Of a DNA stretch of 53,751 bases, positions 1 through 7,456 are shown in pieces (the stretch's first letter is position 1; each line of letters starts with the position of its first letter). The stretch covers positions 1 through 53,751 of IMG/VR virus record IMGVR_UViG_3300046512_000360, one strand, 5' to 3'. Source of the DNA: a virus. The position numbers and the translations under genes were made by a program. A model generated the notes under the pieces. It did no database searches. It saw only the letters and a program-made list of their open reading frames with translations, and had not been told where the DNA came from.

Positions 1-1101
1 TTACTCCTCTTGTGGGGCAGGCGCCCGATGCGCCTCCAGTTTTGCGACGGCAGAATCACTCTGCCCGGCCGTCATCGCCTGATAGCGATCGAGCATCTCG
101 TTCACCGTGTTGGGGGTCCATCCGAGCATAGACGCGATCTCCGACGGGGTCGCGCCGGCATCGGCAAGCATGGTGCATGTCGTGCCCCGGATGTCGTGGA
201 AGTGAAGGCCATCAAGGCCGGCCGCCAGCGTGGCCTTGCGCCAGGTATGTTGAAAGAACACCGGCTTCGGCAATACGGTCCATGGCACTCCCTTTGCCGT
301 CGTGAGGATCGTGTCGGCGCGGCGCGGCGCAGCGTCGAGCATCTCGCGCAGCTCGGAAAACACCGGCATGTTCACGAGTCTGTTGCGCTTGCCCTGCCGG
401 AGCTTCAATCGCCCTTCGTCATAGGCGGACCATGGCAGCAACAGAACGTCGGTGAGGCGCTGGCCGGTCCAGAGGGCAAGTGCGAGCGCCATCACCATCT
501 CGTGCGGCGCTGCCTTCCGAAACGCCTCGATATGCTCCGGGAGCCAAAGCTTGTTCGAGCGGTCGGCCTTGTAGACCTTCTTCGGCCGCGTCGCGTGGTT
601 ATGCGAGATGTCGCCGCGATCGCGCGCCCACTCCAGGATGATTCGCAGGACGCCAAGGCAGGCGTCGGCCTGGCGCGGGGAGCGCTTCGCCATCTCGTCC
701 CGCCAGTCCAGCAACAGCGGCCGGATCTTGTGGCTTTCAATCGCCTCAAGCGGAAACGTGGCGAACTCAGGCCCGTTTTTGGTCAATTTGGCGACGGCGA
801 TCTTGTCGAGGTGGCCCAGGTAGTCACTCTTCGTGCGGTCCTTCAGCTTCGTGAAGGAGCTGCTTTTCAGATAACCGTCGATGACTTGCTGCAGCGTGCC
901 AGTGGTGCGCGCGCGGCGCGGTGCATCAATCAGCGATAGGTAGGCGCGCATGAACGCCTCACTGCCCGGATAGAACGGTCCGTCTTCGTCACCCGGCAGC
1001 GGCTTGATCATGCCGACGTCGCGCAGGCGGTAATAGGTCTTGAGAGCCCCGTGCTTCCCCTTCTTATGGAAAGCCTGGATGCCCTTCAGCTTAATGCGCA
1101 T
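1..1101 (-). CDS. int: Tyrosine recombinase (phage integrase)
   Basis: A 366-aa site-specific recombinase that would integrate and excise the phage. The N-terminal half (about residues 65-170) fits the SAM-like core-binding domain. The catalytic half shows Arg215 in TGQRLTDVLLLPW, the H302-x-x-R305 box in FHDIRGT, and the nucleophile Tyr340 in MLDRYQ. Trp328 (LGW) takes the place of the second conserved His, a known variation in this family. It is the last gene of the leftward early operon and starts inside the end of the excisionase-like gene (11-bp overlap). Its stop codon is the first three bases of the window, so an att site would lie outside. Family assignment is secure; the integration target is unknown. 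Confidence 0.96.
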   Translation of the reverse strand: MRIKLKGIQAFHKKGKHGALKTYYRLRDVGMIKPLPGDEDGPFYPGSEAFMRAYLSLIDAPRRARTTGTLQQVIDGYLKSSSFTKLKDRTKSDYLGHLDKIAVAKLTKNGPEFATFPLEAIESHKIRPLLLDWRDEMAKRSPRQADACLGVLRIILEWARDRGDISHNHATRPKKVYKADRSNKLWLPEHIEAFRKAAPHEMVMALALALWTGQRLTDVLLLPWSAYDEGRLKLRQGKRNRLVNMPVFSELREMLDAAPRRADTILTTAKGVPWTVLPKPVFFQHTWRKATLAAGLDGLHFHDIRGTTCTMLADAGATPSEIASMLGWTPNTVNEMLDRYQAMTAGQSDSAVAKLEAHRAPAPQEE

Positions 1102-1333
1102 GGTTGCTCAGGAACTCATCGAGGGGGTCACGGTGCGACTGGTGCCCGCCGGTGGGCCGGGTCAGGCCACTGGCGAGGTCCAGCGCTGCGTCGTGGGCGC
1201 GCACGTCATAGCGATTCGTGCCGCGGACCGGGCCAGGGACCAGTCCCCTCGCCTGCCACTTGTCGTATGTCGCGGCGCTGATGTCGCCCAGGTAGGCGCA
1301 GATCCCTGCTTTATCCTGGAGGCGGGCAGTCAT
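1091..1333 (-). CDS. Small HTH protein, AlpA/excisionase-like
   Basis: An 80-aa protein. Residues 8-45 (ICAYLGDISAATYDKWQARG, then a basic turn with RYDVRAHDAALD) resemble the winged helix of AlpA/excisionase proteins: a short helix, a turn, a helix with W/R, and a small wing. It lies directly upstream of the integrase and overlaps it, the usual place for a recombination directionality factor. The start overlaps the stop of the gene before it (ATGA). The role as excisionase is inferred from position and size; it could also be a transcription regulator. Confidence 0.7.
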   Translation of the reverse strand: MTARLQDKAGICAYLGDISAATYDKWQARGLVPGPVRGTNRYDVRAHDAALDLASGLTRPTGGHQSHRDPLDEFLSNHAH

Positions 1334-1617
1334 GGTTCGCTCCTGTGAAGTCCGGCTTCGATCATGTCGGCGAGGTAGCTGTCGCGGGCGGAATGCCGGT
1401 GCCCGTCGCCATCATTCCGGAGCCAGGTGACGATCGCGGCTTCCGCCTCGGCGCGGGCGGCGATCCGGTGGCTGGCGATGGCCTGCATGCCAGTCGTCTC
1501 GTCCCAGCATCCTTCACGGACCTCGTGAGCATGGGCTTCAGGAAGGGCGTTGAAGGCAAGGTAGGTCTCGCGATCGGCTGACGTCACCTTGACCGGCCCT
1601 TCGGTTTCAACCGACAT
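1330..1617 (-). CDS. Hypothetical early protein (95 aa)
   Basis: No family recognised. The 95-aa product is acidic and rich in Ala/Glu, with a predicted helix around residues 45-70 (MQAIASHRIAARAEAEAAIV). It overlaps the gene before it by 11 bp and the excisionase-like gene by 4 bp (ATGA), so it is very likely translated as part of the early operon. Confidence 0.65.
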   Translation of the reverse strand: MSVETEGPVKVTSADRETYLAFNALPEAHAHEVREGCWDETTGMQAIASHRIAARAEAEAAIVTWLRNDGDGHRHSARDSYLADMIEAGLHRSEP

Positions 1618-1825
1618 CGTCCATCTCCTCGCGCCTGAGATTGAGGACGCACACCACCGACCGCTCGCGCGGTTCGTCGGCGTGATCCAAAGTGTAGGTC
1701 CGTCCGATCACGACATAGGTGACCTTGCGGATGTTGACCTTGTCTCCGCGATCCGGCGCATGACTGCTGTCGGCCCATGCAACGATCCGGTCACCCAGGT
1801 GGAATTCGATGCGGTCGCAGGTCAT
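1607..1825 (-). CDS. Hypothetical early protein (72 aa)
   Basis: The start at 1825 (MTCDRIEFHLGDRIVAW) is chosen because it gives an ATGA overlap with the XF1762 gene; a longer start at 1897 would run deep into that gene. The product is a beta-rich 72-aa protein with the pattern FHLGDRIV...GDKVNIRKVTYVVIGRTYTLD...VCVLNLR, which looks like a small SH3-like barrel. Function unknown. Confidence 0.65.
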   Translation of the reverse strand: MTCDRIEFHLGDRIVAWADSSHAPDRGDKVNIRKVTYVVIGRTYTLDHADEPRERSVVCVLNLRREEMDDVG

Positions 1826-2268
1826 GCCGCGAGCTCCCATCGCCACTTTGGCGTCGTCGGATGCTTGTCGACCCGAGCGCGGCTGGCGCACGACCACGAC
1901 CGACCGCGCACTAGCTCGACGCGGCGCATCCCTGCGGCCCGCAGGCTGGTCCCGTCCTCACTCTCGAGGATATAGGTCACGAGCCGGGTATGCCCCATTG
2001 CAGCAGCTGCGCGCCACGATGCGCGATAGAGCATCGAGCATGCGTTCCGCGCCCCATCGGTGCACAGGCGGGTGACCTCGACGGTAACGCCATCGTCGAG
2101 ACCTCGAGATACCGGCCGGCCGACGATCGCGACGCCACGGATGGCACCGGCTTCATCGGTCACGGCGAGGCAGAACTTGCAGCCTCGGACCATGGCGTGG
2201 TGCCGGTGATACTGCTTCACGAACGCATTCGCCGCCTTCAGGGTCGTTGGGATCAATCGAAGGCTCAC
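1822..2268 (-). CDS. XF1762 family phage protein
   Basis: A 148-aa protein with a GTG start that matches a widespread phage family named after Xylella XF1762. Conserved blocks visible are YHRHH near residue 20, KFCLAVTDEAG, GVAIVGRPVSR, VTRLCTDG.RNACS.LY, and the C-terminal RVDKHP. The layout resembles a minimal GNAT acyltransferase fold, but no substrate is known. It sits in the left early operon between two hypothetical genes and overlaps both. Family membership is confident, function is not. Confidence 0.85.
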   Translation of the reverse strand: MSLRLIPTTLKAANAFVKQYHRHHAMVRGCKFCLAVTDEAGAIRGVAIVGRPVSRGLDDGVTVEVTRLCTDGARNACSMLYRASWRAAAAMGHTRLVTYILESEDGTSLRAAGMRRVELVRGRSWSCASRARVDKHPTTPKWRWELAA

Positions 2269-2735
2269 GCCGCAGCCCTCCTGCGCTCTGCGAGCATATC
2301 GTCAGCCGCAGCGAACAGCTTGCTGACGCTCGATAGATCTCGGGTAAGGCCGGGGATGTCGTCGATCGACTGGCATGCCGCCCAGTCGGTGAAGTGGCCG
2401 TAAACAAGCTCGCTCAGGGCGTCGTAGGCTGCTTCCTCGGCCCATTCCGGTTCATAATAGCCGGACGTCTCACCCACCATGATCGTGCCCTTCATCGGGT
2501 GCGAGGGCGACCTCATCACGATATGGTGGCCTGCCCGCGTCTGACGGACGATCTCGCCGCCGAACGGCTTGTAGGTCGGGTGGCACCGCGACCGTTCCCA
2601 AGTGGTCCGGTCGTTGATCACCATGCCGTGGTAGTTGTCGCCCCTGACGGCTGAGAACTGCTTCCGATTGTCACCCAGCTCAGCGAGGTACGGCGCCGCC
2701 CGCTTCGACAGTTTCTTGAGGATGCGCAGGTTCAT
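2265..2735 (-). CDS. Hypothetical early protein (156 aa)
   Basis: The start at 2735 (MNLRILKKLSKRAAPYL) makes an ATGA overlap with the SLOG gene; the frame stays open further upstream but only as a shadow of that gene. The N-terminus is basic and helical, the centre contains HHIVMRSPSHPMKGT, and the C-terminal half is acidic and helical (YEPEWAEEAAYDALSELVYG). I do not recognise the family. The position among DNA-metabolism genes suggests host takeover or DNA handling, which is inference only. Confidence 0.7.
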   Translation of the reverse strand: MNLRILKKLSKRAAPYLAELGDNRKQFSAVRGDNYHGMVINDRTTWERSRCHPTYKPFGGEIVRQTRAGHHIVMRSPSHPMKGTIMVGETSGYYEPEWAEEAAYDALSELVYGHFTDWAACQSIDDIPGLTRDLSSVSKLFAAADDMLAERRRAAA

Positions 2736-3094
2736 GGCTGCTCTCCGAAGGTATGCACGGGGATGCCAGCCTCGCGGGCCCTGCGCACCATGTCGGCCGT
2801 CCCGCGACCACCGGGGAAGGCGAAAACCATCGTCGGCTGGCCTTCGTCGATCATCTGCTGGTTGCGGATCGGTCCGGCAGCCTTGCCGTGCGCCTTCCAG
2901 TCGGCCGGGTAGTTGTCGTAGCGGCAGCGGCGCGTGACGCACCACATGCGGGCGAGCTCGTCAGCACCCGTCGCGCCACCCTGGATGATAGCATCGATGC
3001 CGCTTTTCTCGCTCTGCATGTCGAGCGCGCCGAACAGCATGGCTTGATCGTCGTAGTTCCGGCCGCCGGTGACGAGGATGCGCATCAAGGTCAT
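2732..3094 (-). CDS. SLOG-family protein (DUF2493/YspA-like)
   Basis: A 120-aa single-domain protein. The start MTLMRILVTGGRNYDD, the motif IIQGGATGADELARMW, and the C-terminal FPGGRGTADMVRRAREAGIPV together are the signature of the YspA/cpYpsA-related SLOG family, a Rossmann-like fold with the glycine-rich GGATGAD loop that binds nucleotide-like ligands in relatives. Phages often carry one; proposed roles include sensing or processing nucleotide signals, but the phage version has no proven function. It overlaps both neighbours by 4 bp. Confidence 0.9.
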   Translation of the reverse strand: MTLMRILVTGGRNYDDQAMLFGALDMQSEKSGIDAIIQGGATGADELARMWCVTRRCRYDNYPADWKAHGKAAGPIRNQQMIDEGQPTMVFAFPGGRGTADMVRRAREAGIPVHTFGEQP

Positions 3095-3543
3095 GCATCA
3101 CCCCCGTTTCGGCGGGTGAGAATCATGCGAAGCCGATACTTCGACGGCGAGACATGGCCAAGGAACTCGGTGGCCGCGTCATCATCGGTGATATCCCGCT
3201 CAAATTCATCCAGGCGATCGAGCAAGAATTCCGCTTCCCGAAGCAACCCGGCCTGATTGGCGCTCACAGCGCGCGTGGCATGCTCTGCGCCGCGGCGGAA
3301 AGCATCGCGTTCAGCCTGTTGCCCCGCGCCGGGGAAAAGGACGCACGCCGCATCAGATGCGGCAAACGCGGCCATTTCAGCCTCTTCCACACTCGCGACG
3401 GGCATGGCATCCCGGATCGCGGCATCCCGCGCCGCAATCCAAGCTGCCCAGGCCTTGCCCTTTGGGCCGCGTTTCCCGCCACGATCGGCCGGCACCGCCT
3501 CGTAAGCGACGTGCAATTTAAGTGCTGCAAGAGCATCGTTCAT
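3091..3543 (-). CDS. Hypothetical early protein (150 aa)
   Basis: The start at 3543 (MNDALAALKLHVAYEA) overlaps the stop of the cysteine-rich gene before it. The product is largely helical: GPKGKAWAAWIAARDAAIRDA, then two helices rich in Ala/Glu, then LREAEFLLDRLDEFERDITDD near residues 105-125, and a basic C-terminus. No known domain. Homologous small helical proteins are common in early operons of alphaproteobacterial phages. Confidence 0.7.
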   Translation of the reverse strand: MNDALAALKLHVAYEAVPADRGGKRGPKGKAWAAWIAARDAAIRDAMPVASVEEAEMAAFAASDAACVLFPGAGQQAERDAFRRGAEHATRAVSANQAGLLREAEFLLDRLDEFERDITDDDAATEFLGHVSPSKYRLRMILTRRNGGDA

Positions 3544-3866
3544 GCGGCTTTCCTTTGCCGTTCCAGCCGAAGCGCTGCCTGTGCCGCGACCATGTGCGGC
3601 GGCCACTCGTCGCGCGGCATGTCCTCGTAGAGTTGGGTGAAGCATGGCGCGCAGTCCCAGCCGGTCATCTGCGCGACCGTCCAGTCGCGGACCTGCACGC
3701 ACTGCACACAGGTGGCGTAGTTGTCCGGCCTGTTGTCCCAGATGCCGCTGACGTAGTTGTAGCGCTCGCCGGATGCGATCCATGCCGCGCATTCGCAGCA
3801 GCGATGAGCCTTGCGGGCGGTGCGCCACCGCTCGCAGAACGCCTGAGGCGCTTCGCAGTCACACAT
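3540..3866 (-). CDS. Cysteine-rich putative zinc-binding protein
   Basis: A 108-aa protein with many paired cysteines: CDCEAP at the start, CCECAAW near residue 24, CVQCVQVRDW near 53, and a DCAPCF pair near 71. Spacing of CxxC pairs suggests two zinc knuckles. Function is not recognisable. The C-terminus is a basic helix (ALRLERQRKAA). It overlaps its upstream neighbour by 8 bp and its downstream neighbour by 4 bp. Confidence 0.7.
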   Translation of the reverse strand: MCDCEAPQAFCERWRTARKAHRCCECAAWIASGERYNYVSGIWDNRPDNYATCVQCVQVRDWTVAQMTGWDCAPCFTQLYEDMPRDEWPPHMVAAQAALRLERQRKAA

Positions 3867-4248
3867 TTTCGGCCACCGGATCGATACGCTCAGGCCCGTG
3901 GACGAAGTCCAGCTGCGCGCCGTCGAGGGTGCAGGTTTCGTTGAACCACTGCGTCAACGCGGCATTGAGGCGACCCACCAGTTCGTCGGTGTCGCCAGCG
4001 CCCTCCCAGCCGTCCTCGCCCCAGACCTCGCTATCCTGCATCTGCGCGACGAGCTGGTCGCCGTCGAACAGATTCATGGCGGCGAGGTCTGGCACCATGC
4101 GCTTGGCCTCAACGATCCAGATCGGCTGGTCACCCATCGCCGCGGCCGCAATGCACTCCTCGCGCGTCTCGCCGCCCTTGCCCCACCACTCCGCATCGAA
4201 CTCGAAGGCGTAGAACCATCGTGTGGGGTTGCTGATCGTGACCATCAT
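3859..4248 (-). CDS. Hypothetical early protein (129 aa)
   Basis: Two adjacent ATG codons open this gene; the first (4248) gives an ATGA overlap with the upstream stop. The product starts MMVTISNPTRWFYAFEFDAEWW, with an aromatic-rich beta segment, followed by an acidic helical part (VPDLAAMNLFDGDQLVAQMQDSEVW...) and LVGRLNAALTQWFNE. Strongly acidic overall. No family recognised. Confidence 0.7.
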   Translation of the reverse strand: MMVTISNPTRWFYAFEFDAEWWGKGGETREECIAAAAMGDQPIWIVEAKRMVPDLAAMNLFDGDQLVAQMQDSEVWGEDGWEGAGDTDELVGRLNAALTQWFNETCTLDGAQLDFVHGPERIDPVAENV

Positions 4249-4958
4249 GCCGCCCGCTCCTGTAGATCGATCTTCGTTGAGACGGCGTAGGCCTCGAAGG
4301 CCTCCCGGTCGCCAGCCGCGCACTCATATCTCGGCTTGTTCGACCTGTGCGGCTGGACACCGCGCCGCCGATACATGCGCTCGTGCTCGTTCTTCCGCCG
4401 CCAGGTGAGCTCGGCTGGCCAGTGCTGCTGGCCTGGGAAGTCGAACGCGACGGTTACCTGTGCAATGACGTGCCTCCCGTCACGAAACGAAGCGTGTGCG
4501 CACTTCAGGACCGGTACGGCGTCAGGGAACCTGCGCTTCACGATCTTGGCGAACCGACGCAGCCAGCGCTTCTGGACGTGCTCGGCTTGCGCCTTCGTCA
4601 ACGCCGCACCCGCCTCGCAGCGAGCATCGCAGTACGCTTCGCTGTGCTCGTGGCCGATTACGTCATCCGGCTCGATCTGCTTTTCGTCGAGCATGTCCTC
4701 GTCGATAAGCCCGCCGCAATGGCCGCATTCGAAGTGCCAGCCATGCAGGATCATCAAGCCGACCGGGATGGGCTTGTCGCAGTAGCCATCCGCCCATGGC
4801 GCGCGGTGGCAGGTGACGTAGGAGAAGTCCCCGTCCGCATACTCGTTGGCGCCAAGGCGGCGCGCAGCGATGGCGGACCGAGCGTAGATCACGCCGCCGG
4901 TGCTCTCGTTTTCTTCGAGGACGGCATACGCCAGCATGGGCTTTTCGATCTTGGTCAT
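4245..4958 (-). CDS. Hypothetical protein with zinc-ribbon-like centre (237 aa)
   Basis: A 237-aa product with a central metal-binding-like segment: HGWHFECGHCGGLIDEDM near residue 73 and CDARCEAG near 110, consistent with a CxxC/CxxxC zinc site. A helical basic region follows (HVQKRWLRRFAKIVKRRFPDA). The N-terminus (LAYAVLEENESTGGVIYARSAIAARRLGA) resembles phage proteins that handle small adaptor-like domains. Function unknown; translation coupled to both neighbours. Confidence 0.7.
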   Translation of the reverse strand: MTKIEKPMLAYAVLEENESTGGVIYARSAIAARRLGANEYADGDFSYVTCHRAPWADGYCDKPIPVGLMILHGWHFECGHCGGLIDEDMLDEKQIEPDDVIGHEHSEAYCDARCEAGAALTKAQAEHVQKRWLRRFAKIVKRRFPDAVPVLKCAHASFRDGRHVIAQVTVAFDFPGQQHWPAELTWRRKNEHERMYRRRGVQPHRSNKPRYECAAGDREAFEAYAVSTKIDLQERAA

Positions 4959-5188
4959 GTTGCTTGCCCCACCGTCCGGATCTCGTGGTTGCGGGTGCGC
5001 AGGAACGGCACGTAGTCGCTGCCCTCGTGCTTCGCCGCCTCGCTGGATCGCGCCTCGATGATCTGGAACGTCTCGCCCGGCTCAAGCTCGCGCTCGGCCG
5101 CCTCGATGACCGCCTCGCGGGTGTCACCGTCGGCGATGTCGTATGAATGTTCGCCGACGTGGCCGGCCCACCAGCTCCAAGGCGTCAT
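4955..5188 (-). CDS. Hypothetical early protein (77 aa)
   Basis: The start at 5188 (MTPWSWWAGHVGEHSYDIADG) overlaps the stop of the UVR-motif gene by 4 bp. The 77-aa product is acidic: a short aromatic N-terminus, then TREAVIEAAERELEPGETFQIIEARSS, a typical layout in phage proteins that begin with a helix and end with a short strand. No assigned function. Confidence 0.65.
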   Translation of the reverse strand: MTPWSWWAGHVGEHSYDIADGDTREAVIEAAERELEPGETFQIIEARSSEAAKHEGSDYVPFLRTRNHEIRTVGQAT

Positions 5189-6072
5189 GCTGCCCTCCGC
5201 AGTGTGTCGCGCAGCACGACCGCGCGCTCGAATTCCTCCGCTTCGACGGCCTTCACCAGCGCCGCCTTCAACCGCTTCTTGCCCTGGGGGTGGATGCGGC
5301 GCGGAACCTCGCGAGGATCGCAGAGGAACAACTCCCAACTGGAAACATGGGTATGATCCCGCAGGCCCGGTCCGAAGATCACCATCCACCGGCCATTGAT
5401 CCCACCGTACACGCGACCGCGCATTAGATGCCCGCGGTAGGTGCGAAAGTAGCGGACTGAGCCGTGCTCGATCTTCACCTTGTCGCGGTCGAGATTGTTG
5501 CCATACGAGCCGATCTCGCTCTCGTCGGGCCATCCGTCAGGGCCCCGGCGAAAGCGGTGCGTTCCGTTGCGCCGCTCGTGCTCCATGTCCCACTTGGAGT
5601 TGAAGTAGGCCATGGGGTCCGGCACCGGGCTATCGATCTTCACGTTCTCCGTGAAACCGCGTTCGAGCAGATGCGCCCGGGCACGGCGGAGTGCGACCTC
5701 GTACGCCTTGCGGATGATGTACGGCATCTTGTCGCACCGATCGAAGTCGAACCGGCCGCCGTAGCGATTCTCGGTGACGACCTCTTGGAAGAACTCGACC
5801 TTCATGCCGGTCGGGTAAACCTTAGCCGCGAGCCAGAGATCGCCCGCGAGTGTAGGCCGGCGGCCTACGCGGTGATACTTGCCCAAGAGGCTGTAGTTCT
5901 TCTCTATGTCTGGGTCAGGCCCGATCGTGAAGCCGCCCTCGGCCAGCGCCGCCAACAGCCGATTGAAGGTCTCGTAGTCCGGGCGATTCCAGTTCATGCG
6001 GTGGTCGCGCACGCCGGTGCTGCAACTGATAATGAGGCTGGTGTCGGTGACGAAGAATGTTCGCTCGCTCAT
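5185..6072 (-). CDS. Phage protein with C-terminal UVR-like motif (295 aa)
   Basis: The start at 6072 (MSERTFFVTDTS) gives the ATGA overlap used across this operon. Most of the 295-aa protein matches no domain I know; the middle (LLGKYHRVGRRPTLAGDLWLAAK, then VEFFQEVV and FDFDRCDKMPY) looks like a mixed alpha/beta enzyme-like fold. The last 30 residues (LKAALVKAVEAEEFERAVVLRDTLRR) fit the UVR helical hairpin of UvrB/UvrC and ClpC/McsA-type proteins, which mediates protein-protein contact. This makes a repair- or protease-related partner possible, but that is inference from a short motif. Confidence 0.75.
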   Translation of the reverse strand: MSERTFFVTDTSLIISCSTGVRDHRMNWNRPDYETFNRLLAALAEGGFTIGPDPDIEKNYSLLGKYHRVGRRPTLAGDLWLAAKVYPTGMKVEFFQEVVTENRYGGRFDFDRCDKMPYIIRKAYEVALRRARAHLLERGFTENVKIDSPVPDPMAYFNSKWDMEHERRNGTHRFRRGPDGWPDESEIGSYGNNLDRDKVKIEHGSVRYFRTYRGHLMRGRVYGGINGRWMVIFGPGLRDHTHVSSWELFLCDPREVPRRIHPQGKKRLKAALVKAVEAEEFERAVVLRDTLRRAA

Positions 6073-6503
6073 GCCGCCTGCTCCCCGCTTTGCGCCTGCA
6101 CAGCGGCTGGATCGATGCACTCGAAGAAGTACCGGACGGGGAATGCATCCTCGTCACGTGCGCGCATGAAATCGCCACCGATGGCGCAGCGGCGGCCATG
6201 GGCATCGACGCAGATGGCTTTCACCTCACCATACTTGCCGTAGGTGCCGGTCAGCCGCTTCGACGCGAAGTTGACCCAGTCGTCGAAGGATCGGAACTCG
6301 CCCGCCCAGAGCGGCACGAGGTCACATGGGGTTGCGGGCCGGGGCCAGCTATTGCTGTAGGACAGCGAGCCGAGGGATGTGTCGTTGGTGAACCCCGCCG
6401 TCTCATCGAACGCGATGCCGCCATCGAACGGCTCACGCGCCCATTTGCGGATATGCTCGCCGCCGTTCGGGCCTGGCGTGAACTGGATGTAGATCGCGCT
6501 CAC
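6069..6503 (-). CDS. Hypothetical early protein (144 aa)
   Basis: A 144-aa protein beginning MSAIYIQFTPGPNGGEHIRKW. It contains a glycine/aromatic-rich centre (SNSWPRPATPCDLVPLWAGEFRSFDDW) and a segment resembling a strand-turn-strand (GEVKAICVDAHGRRCAIGGDFMRA) near residue 95. No family recognised. It lies between the methyltransferase and the UVR-motif gene and overlaps both by 4 bp. Confidence 0.7.
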   Translation of the reverse strand: MSAIYIQFTPGPNGGEHIRKWAREPFDGGIAFDETAGFTNDTSLGSLSYSNSWPRPATPCDLVPLWAGEFRSFDDWVNFASKRLTGTYGKYGEVKAICVDAHGRRCAIGGDFMRARDEDAFPVRYFFECIDPAAVQAQSGEQAA

Positions 6504-7456
6504 GCCGCCGCACTCCCGAACATGTCGTCCATGCGCGCCGCCGCGCCTTCCATGTTCCGCTTTGCCTGGGCGAAGTAAGACGGCTTCAGCTCGATCCCGA
6601 CGCCCTTGCGGCCCATCTGCACCGCCGAATAGACCTCACTGCCGATGCCCAGGAACGGGGTAAGGACGGTGTCGCCCGGGTTGCTCCACAGATCGATGCA
6701 CCGCTCGATCACGTCGAGCTGGAGCGGGCTGATGTGCAGCTCGTCCTTCTCATCGCGGCCGGCGCGGTACTGGAGGGTACGGCTCTGGTTGATGTCGAGC
6801 CACACCGGCGAGGCATAGCGCTGCCACACCTCGATGCTGTACCAGTTCCGCCCATCGGTCGGCGTTGTGTACTTGCTGCGGTCAGGCTCGGTCACGCCGA
6901 CATACCGATCAAAGCAGCCTGACACCGGCTCCGGGTTCTCGCCGGGCTTGCGGAAGCTGACGATGTAGTCGGCCAGGCCCTGCGCGCTGATCGTGCTGTC
7001 CTTCACCACCTGCTTGTGCAGGAGGCGGATGGACTTCGTGCGCTGCTGGGCTACGACGGGGTCTTTCCAGATGCAGACCTCGCTGTGAAAAATCCAGCCC
7101 GCGTCCTCGTAGGCGCGGATCACCTCGCCTCGGAAGTCGCGCATGCCGATGTAGCCATGACGGATCTTGCTCGTCGGCAGCTGCATGACGTGCACCGCAT
7201 GGATGCGGCCGGGCATGGTGACGCGCAGCAGCTCCTGGATCAGGAAGGCGTAGTGCTCCCAGAACGCCGGGCCGTCGTTGTTGCTGATGTCACGGTCGTA
7301 GTTTGAGAACTTGTAGAGCCCCTCAAACGGCGGCGAGTGGATGCCGAAGCCGATGCTCTCGCTGGGGATCGCGCGGATCACCTCGCAGCTGTCGCCCTGA
7401 TAGATGGCGTAGTCAGGCGTGATGACCTGATCGACGCACTTGATCCCTTCGATCAT
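6500..7456 (-). CDS. Site-specific DNA methyltransferase (N4/N6, beta-type)
   Basis: A 318-aa amino-methyltransferase that would methylate adenine-N6 or cytosine-N4 in phage or host DNA. Catalytic motif IV is SPPF at residues 41-44 (HSPPFEGLYKFSNY). The AdoMet-binding motif I comes later, near residue 265 (DTVLTPFLGIGSEVYSA, usually DPFxGxG), which is the beta-class order. Here Asp is replaced by Thr in TPF. It is followed at once by the helicase gene, and no restriction nuclease is present, so an orphan protective methylase is the simplest reading. The recognition sequence cannot be told from here. Confidence 0.9.
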   Translation of the reverse strand: MIEGIKCVDQVITPDYAIYQGDSCEVIRAIPSESIGFGIHSPPFEGLYKFSNYDRDISNNDGPAFWEHYAFLIQELLRVTMPGRIHAVHVMQLPTSKIRHGYIGMRDFRGEVIRAYEDAGWIFHSEVCIWKDPVVAQQRTKSIRLLHKQVVKDSTISAQGLADYIVSFRKPGENPEPVSGCFDRYVGVTEPDRSKYTTPTDGRNWYSIEVWQRYASPVWLDINQSRTLQYRAGRDEKDELHISPLQLDVIERCIDLWSNPGDTVLTPFLGIGSEVYSAVQMGRKGVGIELKPSYFAQAKRNMEGAAARMDDMFGSAAA

